A DNA stretch of 64,000 nt from Berghia stephanieae (Eukaryota > Mollusca > Gastropoda > Nudibranchia > Aeolidiidae), in contig CM067453.1 of the NCBI GenBank assembly GCA_034508935.3, positions 32,976,143 to 33,040,142 on the forward strand, read 5' to 3'. The position numbers and the translations under genes were made by a program. The notes under the pieces are model-generated. The model made no database searches. It saw only the letters and a program-made list of their open reading frames with translations, and had not been told where the DNA came from. Shown here one piece after another: positions 27,900-31,244 of the stretch (the first letter of the stretch is position 1; every line of letters begins with the position of its first letter).

Positions 27900-30487
27900 G
27901 GAAAAAAAATTAAATACCATTGTTTAAAGCATCAACAGAAGACGAGGACGATGCGGATGTGGTAGAGATGGCAGTGGCTTGTTGCTGTGAGATGATGTCC
28001 GCCATGCCAGTCGGGGGCAGGATATTGGATATGGTGGAGGACGGCGATGACAGGGACGAAGACAACAATGGTGAGGTTGATAATTTAAACGGGGATTCTT
28101 CAGCAGATGAAAAAGACGACGACAAACCCTCTTTCTGGTTTCGTATCGTTGTTGATGGGATCAAAGGAATGTGTGCATGAGTGAAAGGGGGCCGGCCACG
28201 TCTGCCACCCCTACTTCCTCTTCCTCCCAAACCTAAACCACCTCTGGAGCCAAAAGGACGACCTAAGCCTCTTGTGATTCCTCCACGGGATCTGTGAAGA
28301 AAAAACATTAGACCTGTAAATGAGCTCTATAAAAATTGACTGAAACTGAAACTCTTCGTAATTCGTCGTAGCGGTAAAATCCAAAGAATCAAAATGAAAG
28401 GTAAACAGCAAGCTCACTTGAGCAAAGCAATGGCAGAAAACTAAATTTCGAGGGAATTAATTAGGCTACTTACCATTGTTCCTTGTAATTAGGTACCCAA
28501 TCAGTGAAGAAACTTAGAAACGGTCAACCAGTTTGTTTACAACATGAGGTAATCGAGATGTGCTTGTAGCAATCATTTAACTTTCGATTTGAAGGTGTCT
28601 ACATAAGAACTTCCGGTGTTTCGAATTTTTCTTTCTCATACTTTTCCTGTCCTTCAAGTAAATGTGGTCAATTTTGGCTTAGACGAAACAGTGAAATTTA
28701 TCGCTCGGCGGCTCAGTTAAAATTGGCTACGACAGGTTTCGAAAGTGAAAAAATAATTTCACGAAGGCTGTGTGAAAATACACTGGGGTGTGTTCAGACA
28801 CGGCAATTCTAAAAAGCGTCGCTTAGCCTTGGCAATATATATCCATCATTAATATAAACGGCCCATGAGCTATGCGTGGGGCTGTGGAACATTCCTAGTT
28901 AACTTTACAGTCAATCGACTACGATTCATGAATTCTTTCTTTATTAATTTCTTTCTTCCCTTTTTAAAAATATTTGAATTTGACGAATTGACTGATTTCA
29001 GTTAATTGACTGAGAATTTACAGGTCTAAAACATACCAACTAGCAATGAAGCAAAATCGATACTAGAATACAATTTTTTTAAACAAAAACGTTTTAACTT
29101 AAATATTAAGCAGACAGTTCTCAACAGAGAATTAAGCAAATTGCAATCTAACATAACCAGGTATCTAGTTAGAATCCATACATAAAATATGCATCACTCT
29201 CAGAAGATGCAGGATCTGGTAGAATCAAAATACAAAACATATGAATATAACACACCTAGTTACAAAATACTGTAAAGACAAGATTTTTAAAAATTAAAAA
29301 AAATTAATAAATAAAATCAACTGCACAAACAAAAAGAAACAAGCCTACAGGTTTCATTAGAAATGAGAGTAAAAGGCAAGAGGGAGGATAAACGATAGAG
29401 TGGAATGGAAGAAACAGCAAAGATAGACGAGACAGAATAGGTATCCATCCACTGCTTACAAAAATTAAATAATTTACACAACTGCATTGAATGAAATTTT
29501 CATTGAAAAGGAGAAAAAAAATTCTTAACCGCCTGTTAATGGGCGACTGACATAAATATTATAAATTTAAAGACTTCTTAAATGCTCTCACACATTAATT
29601 ATTATTCAAACCAGAAAAGGAAATATATTTTTAAAAAGGTAAAAAATAAAAATAAAAATTGCTCACCCTGCCCTCCTTAGTAAAGGATTTAATCCCTCTT
29701 TCCTAGGTCTACCTCTCCCTCTCTTCTCTAAAGGGACTGAACTCCTGCAACCAGACGTCTCTGGCAAAAGGTATGGGCTTTCTTGGTTTGGACTTTGACA
29801 AGATCGATCAGAGTTCAACTCATTGTCCAAACTAAAACGCCGATGGAACTGGTCCACGGAGACATTTTTTTCTCTGGAGGTTGACAACGATCCTGTTCCT
29901 TCAAGGGCAAGAGACGAAGCGACGGATGAGATGGAGGAACTTACAGGGGACAGTGAGGAAGAGTTACTTTGTTCAACAGGTTGATTTGATATGGCAGGGG
30001 AACTGTCTTGTCGTTGAAGAACTGATAAATTGCTTTTGCTTCTGTTTTCTGATTTGTTCTCTTCGATATTCTTAGAAGAGGCCGCCTCTGTCGATTGTGG
30101 TAACAGAGAACTGGCCTCATCTAATTTATACTGTTCTTGTGGATTATCAATCGATTCTGGTAATGATGGATGTGATAATGATGACGATGATGTTTGTACA
30201 TTCGTCTTTGTATCAGTTGATTCGTTTAAAGAGGAGGATTTTGTTTTGCATATTGATGATGATGATGTTGGTAATGACACTGTTGTGATAGGGGATGAGG
30301 ATGATGATAATGATGATTGAGACAATTTGACAGCACTATCGTTCTCTGAAGTACTTGGGGATGATCTTGACTCACAAGGGATGTTATACTCTTGTGACAC
30401 TGAACTTTCTTCTTCTGTTGAAGGAAATATTGTAAAATGTGTGAGGTCTTCTCTTAAGTGATTTGCTTGATACCGATTTTTCACCAT
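1..30487 (-). CDS. KMT2C/D-like: KMT2C/KMT2D (MLL3/MLL4)-like gene, N-terminal half, 22 exons, partial
   Basis: The family are nuclear scaffolds of the enhancer H3K4 mono-methyltransferase (COMPASS-like) complex. The coding exons listed separately join in phase across 21 introns to about 1,347 residues. In order: Ser-rich N-terminus, AT-hook (about 254-265), RG-rich linker (275-330), ePHD (about 420-620), PHD1-PHD3 (about 625-815), low-complexity linker with poly-Gln and Gly/Ser runs (820-1100), then PHD4-PHD6 (about 1103-1290). Order and signature strings match vertebrate KMT2C as I know it, for example LGATL, KMLVCDKCDKAYHTFC, LLLCDDCDISYH and CHWQNNYTQC. The start ATG has an in-frame TAA 18 nt upstream. 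The gene continues beyond position 1, so the SET half is not visible. In Drosophila the PHD half (Lpt) and the SET half (trr) are separate genes, and this window cannot say which layout applies. 5' UTR exons are not resolved. Confidence 0.93.
945..1118 (-). repeat. Diverged SINE-A fragment
   Basis: Minus-strand relative of the SINE-A family: the order of the tRNA-like head, the ggtcc/ccttccgat-like segment and the agagaatgtgagtaaagagcc block is recognisable but heavily mutated. It lies head to head with the copy that follows. Confidence 0.5.
1125..1420 (+). repeat. SINE-A copy (tRNA-derived)
   Basis: SINE-A reads: tRNA-like head with a B box like ggttcgagcc, a body with the ctctttactcacattctctc block, an aatatcgcctaacaggcgtc block, and a tail with gtaaagcgctttgagcacat and gcgctatataaaagctcaa. 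This copy is almost full length. Intron of KMT2C/D; the stretch 173-940 before it shows nothing I recognise. Confidence 0.85.
1469..1581 (-). CDS. KMT2C/D-like: KMT2C/D exon 21: PHD6 last part
   Basis: The first base finishes Arg, then WLHCECDGLVGEDEAEMASD, YGYHCLFCRPRTGKHGP, matching WMHAVCQNLNTEEEVENVAD and IGFDCSMCRPYMPASNVP. The acceptor is tttgcag and the donor GTAAGT. Found by similarity and phase because it is too short and lacks a start codon. Confidence 0.95.
1783..2056. repeat. MITE-like element with long inverted repeats
   Basis: The arms gaagagtacgagggaaaaac (left) and its complement, ending cctcgtactcttc (right), pair over about 65 bp. Inside them gactgccctcttt pairs with gggggcagtc. 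No coding capacity. Family unknown. Confidence 0.65.
2218..2382 (-). CDS. KMT2C/D-like: KMT2C/D exon 20: PHD6 first part
   Basis: Encodes WCVMCVNCGSTTPGYECHWQ, NNYTQCGPCHSKMFCPVC and LDQLIIQCQQCDR. It matches vertebrate WCVWCRHCGATSAGLRCEWQ and NNYTQCAPC. The donor GTCAGT cuts the Arg codon after two bases. Confidence 0.96.
2447..2995 (-). repeat. Repeat D: LINE-tail-like retroposon
   Basis: Repeat D is about 520-540 bp. Read on the minus strand it runs from gggtggggttcctgacctcc to an end like gcaagcgccgtaaaaccc followed by an A-rich tail. The tail style resembles LINE 3' ends common in lophotrochozoan genomes. At least six copies lie in this window. Intron of KMT2C/D. Confidence 0.75.
3225..3530. 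repeat. Short tandem duplication and poly-C / poly-G tracts
   Basis: A 27 bp unit (accaacataaataaacaaat...) occurs twice, followed by a poly-C tract at about 3,319-3,338 and, 170 bp on, a poly-G tract at about 3,507-3,522. The two could pair or form G-quadruplexes on opposite strands. Otherwise no content is recognised here. Confidence 0.7.
3711..3892 (-). CDS. KMT2C/D-like: KMT2C/D exon 19: PHD4 end and PHD5
   Basis: Encodes VTKVMLQKGWRCLDCTVCEG, then CGKTYDEGRLLLCDDCDISY and CLDPPLETVPKGNWKCKW. It is almost the vertebrate sequence. The acceptor ccaag is weakly pyrimidine-rich. The exon leaves TG before GTGAGT, completed to Trp in the next exon. Confidence 0.96.
3975..4190 (+). repeat. SINE-B copy (tRNA-derived)
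   Basis: SINE-B: head gcgtggctcagcggtaca, B-box-like region, then gccttgagcaagtcac, gggttattccagtcttccc and a 3' end gggatgaataaaggg followed by A/T-rich DNA. Three good copies exist in this window, all on the plus strand. Confidence 0.8.
4446..4563. repeat. (GAA)n microsatellite
   Basis: Almost pure GAA array of about 118 bp with two single-base phase slips. Long purine tracts like this can form triplex DNA. Confidence 0.95.
4566..4985. repeat. Minisatellite, unit about 50 bp
   Basis: About eight imperfect units built around agatcccaaatgtaaaccta and aaggaaagaacagtaaacta, directly after the GAA array. The arrangement of pairs of similar units suggests higher-order duplication. Confidence 0.85.
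5490..5700. repeat. Diverged MITE-like repeat
   Basis: Starts at gacctgcctatcatt after a poly-C run and contains ttcatagaattatgaaattttgg. A reverse-oriented relative lies at about 10,940-11,180, ending acaggtctgg. The ends resemble the gacctgcc... element at about 62,138-62,365. A degenerate family. Confidence 0.5.
5895..5999 (-). CDS. KMT2C/D-like: KMT2C/D exon 18: PHD4 start
   Basis: Encodes DICKACGSFGKDDEAKMIVC and TQCGQCYHPYCVTVK, close to DMCVVCGSFGQGAEGRLLAC and SQCGQCYHPYCVSIK. Exactly 35 codons, with gtccag before and GTAGGT after. Confidence 0.96.
6042..6258 (+). repeat. SINE-C copy (tRNA-derived)
   Basis: SINE-C: head like atagctcaattggtagagca, B box near gaccaagatcgaacc, then ccactcagcagtgattg, ggaaagtactttgcgataga and cctatccaaagggtag. 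Interrupted by small changes. Confidence 0.75.
6258..6525. repeat. 29 bp tandem repeat plus repeat J
   Basis: Three to four units of tgtgcacagttggcaaacta precede a block with acgtgttaggtaatg and ggttggcaggtatg that recurs at about 10,340-10,570 (tagaattaggtaatg-like start, agggttggcagatatg end). J is therefore a dispersed repeat of about 190 bp. Confidence 0.6.
6573..6815 (-). CDS. KMT2C/D-like: KMT2C/D exon 17: linker ending just before PHD4
   Basis: Encodes PLPQLSNQQQSFSSSSPAYS, a Gly run, GQLMEEVMESKKEN, an Asp run (EDNDDDDGDD) and HPATLILADSNDMFIMDQ. The last piece matches HNTVVLFSSSDKFTLNQ, which directly precedes PHD4 in vertebrate KMT2C, fixing the exon as genuine. The donor is CAG|GTGAGA. 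Confidence 0.9.
6847..8219 (-). mobile_element. mariner (D34D) DNA transposon, 1,373 bp, decayed
   Basis: TA dinucleotides at 6,845-6,846 and 8,220-8,221 flank inverted repeats of about 30 bp: cgagggctctttcataatta on the left, pairing with a right end ctgaaagagccctcg. The transposase is on the minus strand. The N-terminus near 8,060 reads MAAHLETWSKEEIRAVIRFL. The C-terminal half (7,289-6,954) has LQHDNA, then HSPDLAPSDYHLF. Exactly 34 residues lie between these two catalytic Asp, so the class is D34D mariner. The middle is split over at least two frames and an early stop follows PTEIH, so this copy is inactive. It sits in a KMT2C/D intron on the gene strand. Confidence 0.95.
8222..8340. repeat. 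(AT)n/(ATT)n microsatellite
   Basis: A short TA run at the mariner target leads into an ATT array of about 80 bp. The mariner probably inserted at the edge of this TA-rich tract. Confidence 0.9.
8400..8552 (+). repeat. SINE-A 3' half
   Basis: Only the segment from the cgcctaacaggtgacatg block to the tail tggatattgcgctatataaa is present. The 5' head is missing. Confidence 0.8.
8571..8816 (-). CDS. KMT2C/D-like: KMT2C/D exon 16: poly-Gln linker
   Basis: Encodes GRQFSSEKERHHHRH, several runs of Gln broken by HQQLP and Ser runs, then KPRGPKIRVKIGGQVVGIAS. The poly-Gln is coded by mixed CAA/CAG, which makes slippage less likely than in pure repeats. In and out phases are both 0 (AGT|GTAAGT). Confidence 0.82.
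8868..9068. repeat. (GA)n microsatellite
   Basis: About 200 bp of GA with small interruptions, inside the short intron between exons 15 and 16 of KMT2C/D. Open frames read through it are artefacts. Confidence 0.97.
9146..9208 (-). CDS. KMT2C/D-like: KMT2C/D exon 15: short basic linker (63 nt)
   Basis: Twenty-one codons, SIMSPNRSRDLYDYSKKNRQ then K, with ttcag before and GTAGG after, both on codon boundaries. SPNRSRD recalls the basic region before the second PHD cluster. No domain can be named. Confidence 0.75.
9325..9415 (-). repeat. SINE-C head fragment
   Basis: On the minus strand: aatagctcagttggtagagt, then ggtcgatccc, the A and B boxes of the SINE-C tRNA-like head, without the body. 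Confidence 0.7.
9640..10010. repeat. Fragments of the hAT-like MITE family
   Basis: Left part ends in accacggatttccacagaac. A second piece begins cagtgctgatggtaac at about 9,917, the 5' terminus of the element seen whole at 13,654-13,937. Both are partial. 10,010-10,235 shows nothing recognised. Confidence 0.5.
10230..10570. repeat. Repeat J copy
   Basis: Shares gttaggtaatg, ttggagacattggcagaa-like and gggttggcagatatg blocks with 6,340-6,525. No coding potential. Confidence 0.6.
10626..10846 (-). CDS. KMT2C/D-like: KMT2C/D exon 14: Ser/Gly-rich linker
   Basis: Encodes a low-complexity segment with TDDTVGKDESSS, a GGGGATGGG run and SSQDSLYACEDSSSSLDFDA. It ends AGG|GTAAGT. No fold is expected. 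It lies in the linker between the two PHD clusters. Confidence 0.8.
10940..11350. repeat. MITE-like repeat followed by a 44 bp tandem repeat
   Basis: 10,940-11,180 is the inverted relative of the 5.5 kb repeat. At 11,240-11,350 a unit with gggaggacataatgattgtg and caccttaaccacaa repeats about three times. 11,350-11,720 shows nothing recognised. Confidence 0.6.
11723..11789 (-). CDS. KMT2C/D-like: KMT2C/D exon 13: acidic linker (67 nt)
   Basis: Encodes MDFEQFTSFHQVMSEESMES plus FM, between acag and GTGAGT. No domain. It is accepted because phases on both sides agree (0 in, 1 out) and it sits where vertebrate KMT2C also has an acidic linker. Confidence 0.75.
11866..12066. repeat. (GAA)n then (GAT)n microsatellite
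   Basis: About 140 bp of GAA with interruptions, then about 55 bp of GAT/GAC. Immediately downstream of KMT2C/D exon 13 in genomic order. Confidence 0.95.
12412..12606. repeat. MITE-E copy
   Basis: MITE-E is about 195 bp, with ends gggttaccaattcaggaga and aaaattggcaacctt, whose last 10-12 bases are inverted repeats. Inside: gctgagctccagtaaaaaga and ataacatactgaattccgta. Related copies at 15,903-16,098 and 18,680-19,238. Confidence 0.75.
12612..12692. repeat. (CA)n-rich microsatellite
   Basis: Imperfect acacatacacacaaacaag units running right up to the splice donor of KMT2C/D exon 12. Confidence 0.9.
12699..12813 (-). CDS. KMT2C/D-like: KMT2C/D exon 12: end of PHD3
   Basis: Encodes FVHIECDPSIS and GLPQDYVCTVCKEVDPDMM, the counterpart of WVHLECD...EEYICMYCK. 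The usual Trp before VH is Phe here, a conservative change at the structural PHD aromatic position. The exon ends on a codon boundary at GTATGT, inside which a CA repeat starts. Confidence 0.93.
12866..13150 (+). repeat. SINE-B copy joined to a SINE-C tail
   Basis: Full SINE-B (gcatggctcagcagtaca to gggatgaataaagg) is followed directly by the SINE-C 3' part (gactagcgtcctatgcaaag and tttcacgctatagaaactg). It looks like SINE-B inserted into a SINE-C. Confidence 0.75.
13194..13384 (-). CDS. KMT2C/D-like: KMT2C/D exon 11: PHD3
   Basis: Encodes NCRVCTDCGSRTPG, RWHLNYSVCDSCYQQRNKG, CCPLCGKAYRHFHNKAMLPC and MLCKK. It matches the vertebrate third PHD (NCRICIECGTRSSSQWHHNC). The donor GTAAGT falls after two bases of Lys. 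Confidence 0.95.
13470..13610. repeat. Arm of a palindromic MITE family
   Basis: Contains tttcattcatcccgttttgt and aaattgaagctgacattcaa, matching the right arm of the inverted-repeat element at 57,415-57,665. The left arm is absent. Confidence 0.6.
13654..13937. repeat. hAT-like MITE, complete, 284 bp
   Basis: Perfect 13 bp terminal inverted repeats cagtgctgatggt and accatcagcactg, with atgaat flanking both sides. A terminal CAGTG with a short direct repeat is hAT-like, though a clear 8 bp duplication is not visible. Internal marks are aaaaaggaggaaaatta and aaaggaggaaattcctcc. No ORF. Confidence 0.75.
14090..14245 (+). repeat. GAT repeat and SINE-A tail
   Basis: A short GAT/GAC run precedes the SINE-A tail, aaagcgctttgagcaggttt and gcgctttataaatgc, without the SINE head. 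Confidence 0.7.
14307..14421 (-). CDS. KMT2C/D-like: KMT2C/D exon 10: PHD2, followed by a GC splice donor
   Basis: Encodes TAGEDSKMLVCDKCDKAYHT, then FCLKPAMTTIPKNGWKCK, nearly the vertebrate sequence. The exon must end at AAG because the next exon starts NCRVC. The intron then begins GCAAGT, not GT. This is a canonical U2-type GC-AG intron with an otherwise perfect donor consensus. Confidence 0.94.
14578..14795 (+). repeat. SINE-B copy
   Basis: tgtggctcagcggtacgacc, cgatcacccaccgctacgct, gccttgagcaagtcacc and gggatgaataatgg, ending in ttttatttta. Shortened in the middle relative to other copies. Confidence 0.8.
14970..15195 (+). mobile_element. LINE 3' coding fragment (RTE/BovB-like), broken
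   Basis: One frame reads ALEWNPQGKRKQGRPKQTWR, another LTWSEAKVCAKDRRRW and KSAVETLCSAR. These are the conserved extreme C-terminus of RTE-like and related LINE proteins, here in two frames, so a frameshift separates them. It ends in repeats of aagtc, a typical LINE 3' tail. 15,200-15,620 shows nothing recognised. Confidence 0.75.
15630..15804 (-). CDS. KMT2C/D-like: KMT2C/D exon 9: PHD1
   Basis: Encodes GDPIPCIQCGSIGDIKEQLF, then CTSCGHHYHGNCLCPPV and RAGWQCPNCKICQTC, a complete C4HC3 PHD finger. Vertebrate KMT2C has CAVCDSPGDLLDQFFCTTCG at the same place. Two bases are left before GTAAGC and are completed by the next exon. Confidence 0.95.
15903..16098. repeat. MITE-E copy
   Basis: gttctgccaattcaggaggc at the start, aaaattggcaacctt at the end, with the same internal blocks as the 12.4 kb copy. 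Confidence 0.75.
16135..17200 (-). repeat. Cluster of three repeat D copies
   Basis: A 3' fragment (about 16,135-16,330), a nearly full copy (about 16,413-16,940) and a 5' half (about 16,965-17,200), all on the minus strand with shared blocks such as gcgcttgcaacacatttagg, agagagatgatttacaagga and agaaagcatgttgg. Confidence 0.75.
17274..17370. repeat. (AAT)n microsatellite
   Basis: About 95 bp of near-perfect AAT units, just before KMT2C/D exon 8 in genomic order. Confidence 0.97.
17438..17495 (-). CDS. KMT2C/D-like: KMT2C/D exon 8: ePHD end (58 nt)
   Basis: Encodes DMKTLSLLCPDHLDQLETIG, matching DFSHIFLLCPEHIDQAPERS of vertebrate KMT2C, with the last Cys and His of the ePHD. This small exon lies between an aacag acceptor and a GTCTGT donor. 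It is too short to stand out as an open frame, but phase and similarity are clear. Confidence 0.93.
17650..18285. repeat. Repeat K, interrupted by a diverged repeat D relative
   Basis: K pieces (cgtcatgacccaaaacaac on the left; agtatgtatggactagtgtg and aaaatcataatcctgg on the right) flank a block with tttaggtctcttccaacaca and ggcagaagatttacag that resembles repeat D. An uninterrupted K lies at 27,615-27,835. Confidence 0.6.
18290..18595 (-). repeat. SINE-A copy
   Basis: Minus strand, with tatagcgcaatatccactaa, gctcaaagcgctttacaaga, the agcgatatactac block and the head region ggctcgaacccaggacct. Confidence 0.85.
18680..19238. repeat. MITE-E copy split by a SINE-F insertion
   Basis: MITE-E halves at 18,680-18,806 and 19,148-19,238 are separated by a 341 bp insert. 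The direct repeat gttatttccgt at 18,796-18,806 and 19,148-19,158 is the target duplication made by the insertion. The termini attgccaattcaggaggc and aaaattggcaacctt are intact. Confidence 0.85.
18807..19147 (-). repeat. SINE-F copy with 11 bp target site duplication
   Basis: Insert between the duplicated gttatttccgt sites. It contains gtgccagaagacaatagaga, a tRNA-like head on the minus strand (tagctcacgcggtagagcca; B box ggtttgaacc on the plus side) and ggtacgacaactccgcc. Other copies at 31.6-31.9 kb and 39.59 kb. Confidence 0.8.
19295..19560 (+). repeat. SINE-C copy with internal poly-C tract
   Basis: agttgagttgttagagcact and the tail catatccaaagaatag / ttcatgctatagaaacc. A poly-C tract of about 25 bases at 19,379-19,404 stands where other copies have a few C. 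Confidence 0.75.
19735..19812 (+). repeat. Solo SINE-A tail
   Basis: Only aaagtgctttgagcacacat and gtgctgtataaat are present. Confidence 0.6.
19827..19931 (-). CDS. KMT2C/D-like: KMT2C/D exon 7: ePHD core
   Basis: Exactly 35 codons, RCSYCKRLGATLTCHVPDCG to the FHFPCASAGGCFQ end. It contains the Cys ligands and FHFPCA, the counterpart of MYHYPCAAGAGTFQ in vertebrate KMT2C. It starts and ends on codon boundaries with AG and GTAACA at its edges. Confidence 0.95.
20190..21000. repeat. Repeat K interrupted by repeat D with 12 bp target duplication
   Basis: K runs 20,190-20,357 and resumes at 20,874. The insert 20,358-20,873 is a repeat D copy (minus strand) flanked by aatcctgggttt on both sides (20,346-20,357 and 20,874-20,885). 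This shows that repeat D moves by retroposition and fixes its ends. Confidence 0.8.
21018..21515 (-). repeat. Repeat D copy ending in a SINE-A tail fragment
   Basis: Repeat D (gttttacggcgtttagcaac to agaaagcatgttg) is followed by gtaaagcaccgctgagcact and gtgcgctatataaataac on the plus strand, a shortened SINE-A tail. Confidence 0.7.
21560..21669 (-). CDS. KMT2C/D-like: KMT2C/D exon 6: ePHD, zinc-binding WVHYCCALW segment
   Basis: Encodes GHVWVHYCCALWSDGV and QQLDDVDKAVYKAMSQ, equivalent to vertebrate CWAHHRCVEWSLGV and NVDKAV. The His/Cys pair belongs to the ePHD zinc site. The acceptor is ccctcag. It ends on a complete codon before a GTACTC donor. Confidence 0.93.
21735..21995. repeat. (AAT)n microsatellite with GAT islands
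   Basis: About 260 bp of AAT broken twice by tggtgatgatgatga. 22,000-22,450 shows nothing recognised. Confidence 0.97.
22455..22730 (-). repeat. SINE-C copy
   Basis: Minus strand: the head near 22,700 (gctcattcggtagagcactc), then ccacccagcagtgattgggt and the agtacattccacaagatct block. Confidence 0.8.
22839..22966 (-). CDS. KMT2C/D-like: KMT2C/D exon 5: ePHD linker
   Basis: Encodes ERSRSPRQYQGEEDSSG then NDELALIGILDDAEIAQLYE, matching the vertebrate segment DELSLVGLPDAIDIQALF between the zinc knuckle and the ePHD body. The donor is ACAG|GTAGGG. Confidence 0.92.
23080..23700 (+). repeat. SINE-A copy and a second SINE-A tail
   Basis: A full-length SINE-A lies at about 23,080-23,335 (gcggctatgtggtctagtag to gcactatataaaagctta). 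A separate 3' part is at about 23,578-23,690. Between them nothing is recognised. Confidence 0.85.
23722..23937 (-). CDS. KMT2C/D-like: KMT2C/D exon 4: start of ePHD
   Basis: Encodes the pre-PHD zinc knuckle of the extended PHD, HLCSLCNCGERSLLGQGEMW, equivalent to the CAFCYCGEKSSLGQGDL segment of vertebrate KMT2C, followed by FEPSPGFDVF. The rest is a charged linker (RGDEEVDTADQDKGPQP, WRRSRGPMKSGR). Phase closes with both neighbours. Confidence 0.93.
24046..24345 (+). repeat. SINE-A copy
   Basis: One of the best preserved copies: gtgcagctatgtggtctagt, ggtcatgagttcgagctt, tgtaatattgcctaacaggc and gcgctatataaaagctca. 24,350-24,905 shows nothing recognised. Confidence 0.88.
24913..24970 (-). 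CDS. KMT2C/D-like: KMT2C/D exon 3: short linker (58 nt)
   Basis: Encodes GILRSTTPSLDANQSGENAG between an acceptor ending gtcag and a GTAGGT donor. It carries no domain. It is supported because both junction phases work and the next exon opens the ePHD. A nearer upstream AG would give a different frame and is less likely. Confidence 0.7.
25035..25118. repeat. (TA)n microsatellite
   Basis: About 84 bp of TA with one interruption, a likely cruciform-forming site. It lies 65 bp from exon 3. Confidence 0.97.
25570..25925. repeat. Tandem duplication of about 175 bp
   Basis: Two head-to-tail units, each with tgggctggnctgataaaat, acataatattg, a cctg(g)...acactggg block and aaaacaaccaatgcccaaac, ending aaccttaatctt. 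They have diverged noticeably. 25,930-26,270 shows nothing recognised. Confidence 0.75.
26270..26640. repeat. Diverged SINE-like sequence
   Basis: acatctgagtcgagtaggaa and tcaaaggacataatgtcggg resemble tacctgagtcaagcggggta and cccaaggacataacattggg at 62,465-62,535. Low similarity and family not named. 26,640-27,045 shows nothing recognised. Confidence 0.4.
27050..27490. repeat. Degenerate GGT/GAT-rich tandem array
   Basis: Irregular units built from gtggtagggatgatgatgtg and ttgtagtagtggtgg. Read on the other strand it gives long His/Pro/Thr-rich open frames that are not genes. Confidence 0.85.
27615..27899. repeat. Uninterrupted repeat K and (AAT)n
   Basis: K without insertion: cgtcatgaccaaaaaagcag, cataatactgggacatt and gacagtctcactttatcgtg. 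An AAT array of about 55 bp follows and ends 19 bp before the KMT2C/D exon 2 boundary. Confidence 0.7.
27918..28291 (-). CDS. KMT2C/D-like: KMT2C/D exon 2: RG-rich linker and Ser-rich stretch
   Basis: Acceptor ttcttcacag. It begins SRGGITRGLGRPFGSRGGLG and continues Arg/Gly-rich, then Ser/Thr-rich (SSSLSSPSS). RG-rich stretches often bind nucleic acid or are methylated. Phase fits both neighbours: one base completes the Gly codon at entry and one base is left at exit. No folded domain is seen. Confidence 0.85.
28450..28660 (-). promoter_or_regulatory. Candidate internal promoter / non-coding first exon of the KMT2C/D gene
   Basis: On the minus strand a CCGGAAGT (ETS-type) motif at about 28,610-28,617 is followed about 140 bp downstream by a strong splice donor ATG|GTAAGT near 28,474. 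The surrounding 28.4-28.8 kb lacks recognised repeats, unlike most introns here. Joining to exon 2 would read TGA at the junction, so any such exon would be 5' UTR only. Not established. Confidence 0.25.
29020..29660. other. Intron stretch without recognised content
   Basis: AT-rich intron 1 sequence between the candidate internal promoter and exon 1. I see no repeat family shared with the rest of the window and no coding potential. Confidence 0.5.
29667..30487 (-). CDS. KMT2C/D-like: KMT2C/D exon 1: N-terminal Ser-rich exon with AT-hook
   Basis: It opens with MVKNRYQANHL and has an in-frame TAA 18 nt before the ATG. Most of it is Ser/Thr/Glu-rich and low complexity. It ends in an AT-hook, KRGRGRPRKEG, followed by LNPLLRRAG, recalling the vertebrate KMT2C start (RPRGRPRKDGASPFQR). 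AT-hooks bind the DNA minor groove. It leaves two bases of a Gly codon before a GTGAGC donor, which the next exon completes. An additional upstream coding exon cannot be excluded. Confidence 0.85.
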
Positions 30488-30639
30488 AAGACAAACCCAA
30501 ATTTAAGGAATAAATCACTGTTCATGCATTGTGAAATTGATTTGTCATATAATTATAATTTAAGACTAACCCTATGTCATTTTTATTGTTTATAGTCAAC
30601 GACTTAACATTCATACTAAGTGTGTTAAAAAGAAAAAAA

Positions 30640-30895
30640 AAATTATGCCCTCCGCCACGACATCATAAGATATCGTCGCCTAGGCATTCCAATAAGGAAT
30701 ATAGATAATTCATCAAACAAGATGTCTGAAGTCAACAGGAATCACCCATATTGTCCAAGTGAGCAAATTGGGGGTTAATAATCTTGCCCACAGAAAAAAA
30801 CGAAAGTGCGTGATGCAGGGCTCGAACCCAGGACCTTCCAGGTCACAGTGCAATGCTTTAACCACTCCGCCACTTCGCCACCCCAAGTGTGTTAT
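30640..30895 (-). repeat. SINE-I copy (tRNA-derived)
   Basis: Minus strand head ggcgaagtggcggagtggtt, then gttcgagccctgc, resembling a Leu/Ser-type tRNA with its variable arm. Followed by ctttcgtttttttctgtggg. Only one copy seen. Confidence 0.65.
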
Positions 30896-30979
30896 ACTTG
30901 ATAAAATTTAGTTAATCATCAATAATGGAAATTTTGCCTTAATGCTTTAATTCCTCGGATATAAACAGTAGTAGTCCTT

Positions 30980-31240
30980 CATTAGGCCCATGGAGCCAGA
31001 GTTTATCCCGGTTTCTATAGCCTGAAATGGACAATAGCGATTGCTTGCTACCCTTTGCTAGAACGCTAGTCTATCGCAAAGTACTTTTTGCCACATCTAA
31101 GAGACCCAGCTACCCAATCACTGCTGGGTGTGGAAAGGGGGGGGGGGGGGTCAGAATAAAATCTTGACTGCACCAGGGATCTATCTTGGTTCCTTTGCGT
31201 GCGAAGCGAGTGCTCTACCAACTCAGCTATTGGGACTCCC
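30980..31240 (-). repeat. SINE-C copy
   Basis: gtctatcgcaaagtactttt, ccaatcactgctgggtg, a poly-G run near 31,137-31,150, and the head agctgagttggtagagcact on the minus strand. Confidence 0.8.
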
Positions 31241-31244
31241 AAAT

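Noticed and set aside
28470-28600. The exon ending ATG|GTAAGT as a coding first exon joined to exon 2
   Set aside because: The junction reads TG+A, a stop, in the phase that exon 2 needs. It could only be untranslated.
29881-30320. Plus-strand frames of 64-96 residues opposite KMT2C/D exon 1
   Set aside because: Antisense shadows of the Ser/Asp-rich coding exon, with no similarity or splice support of their own.
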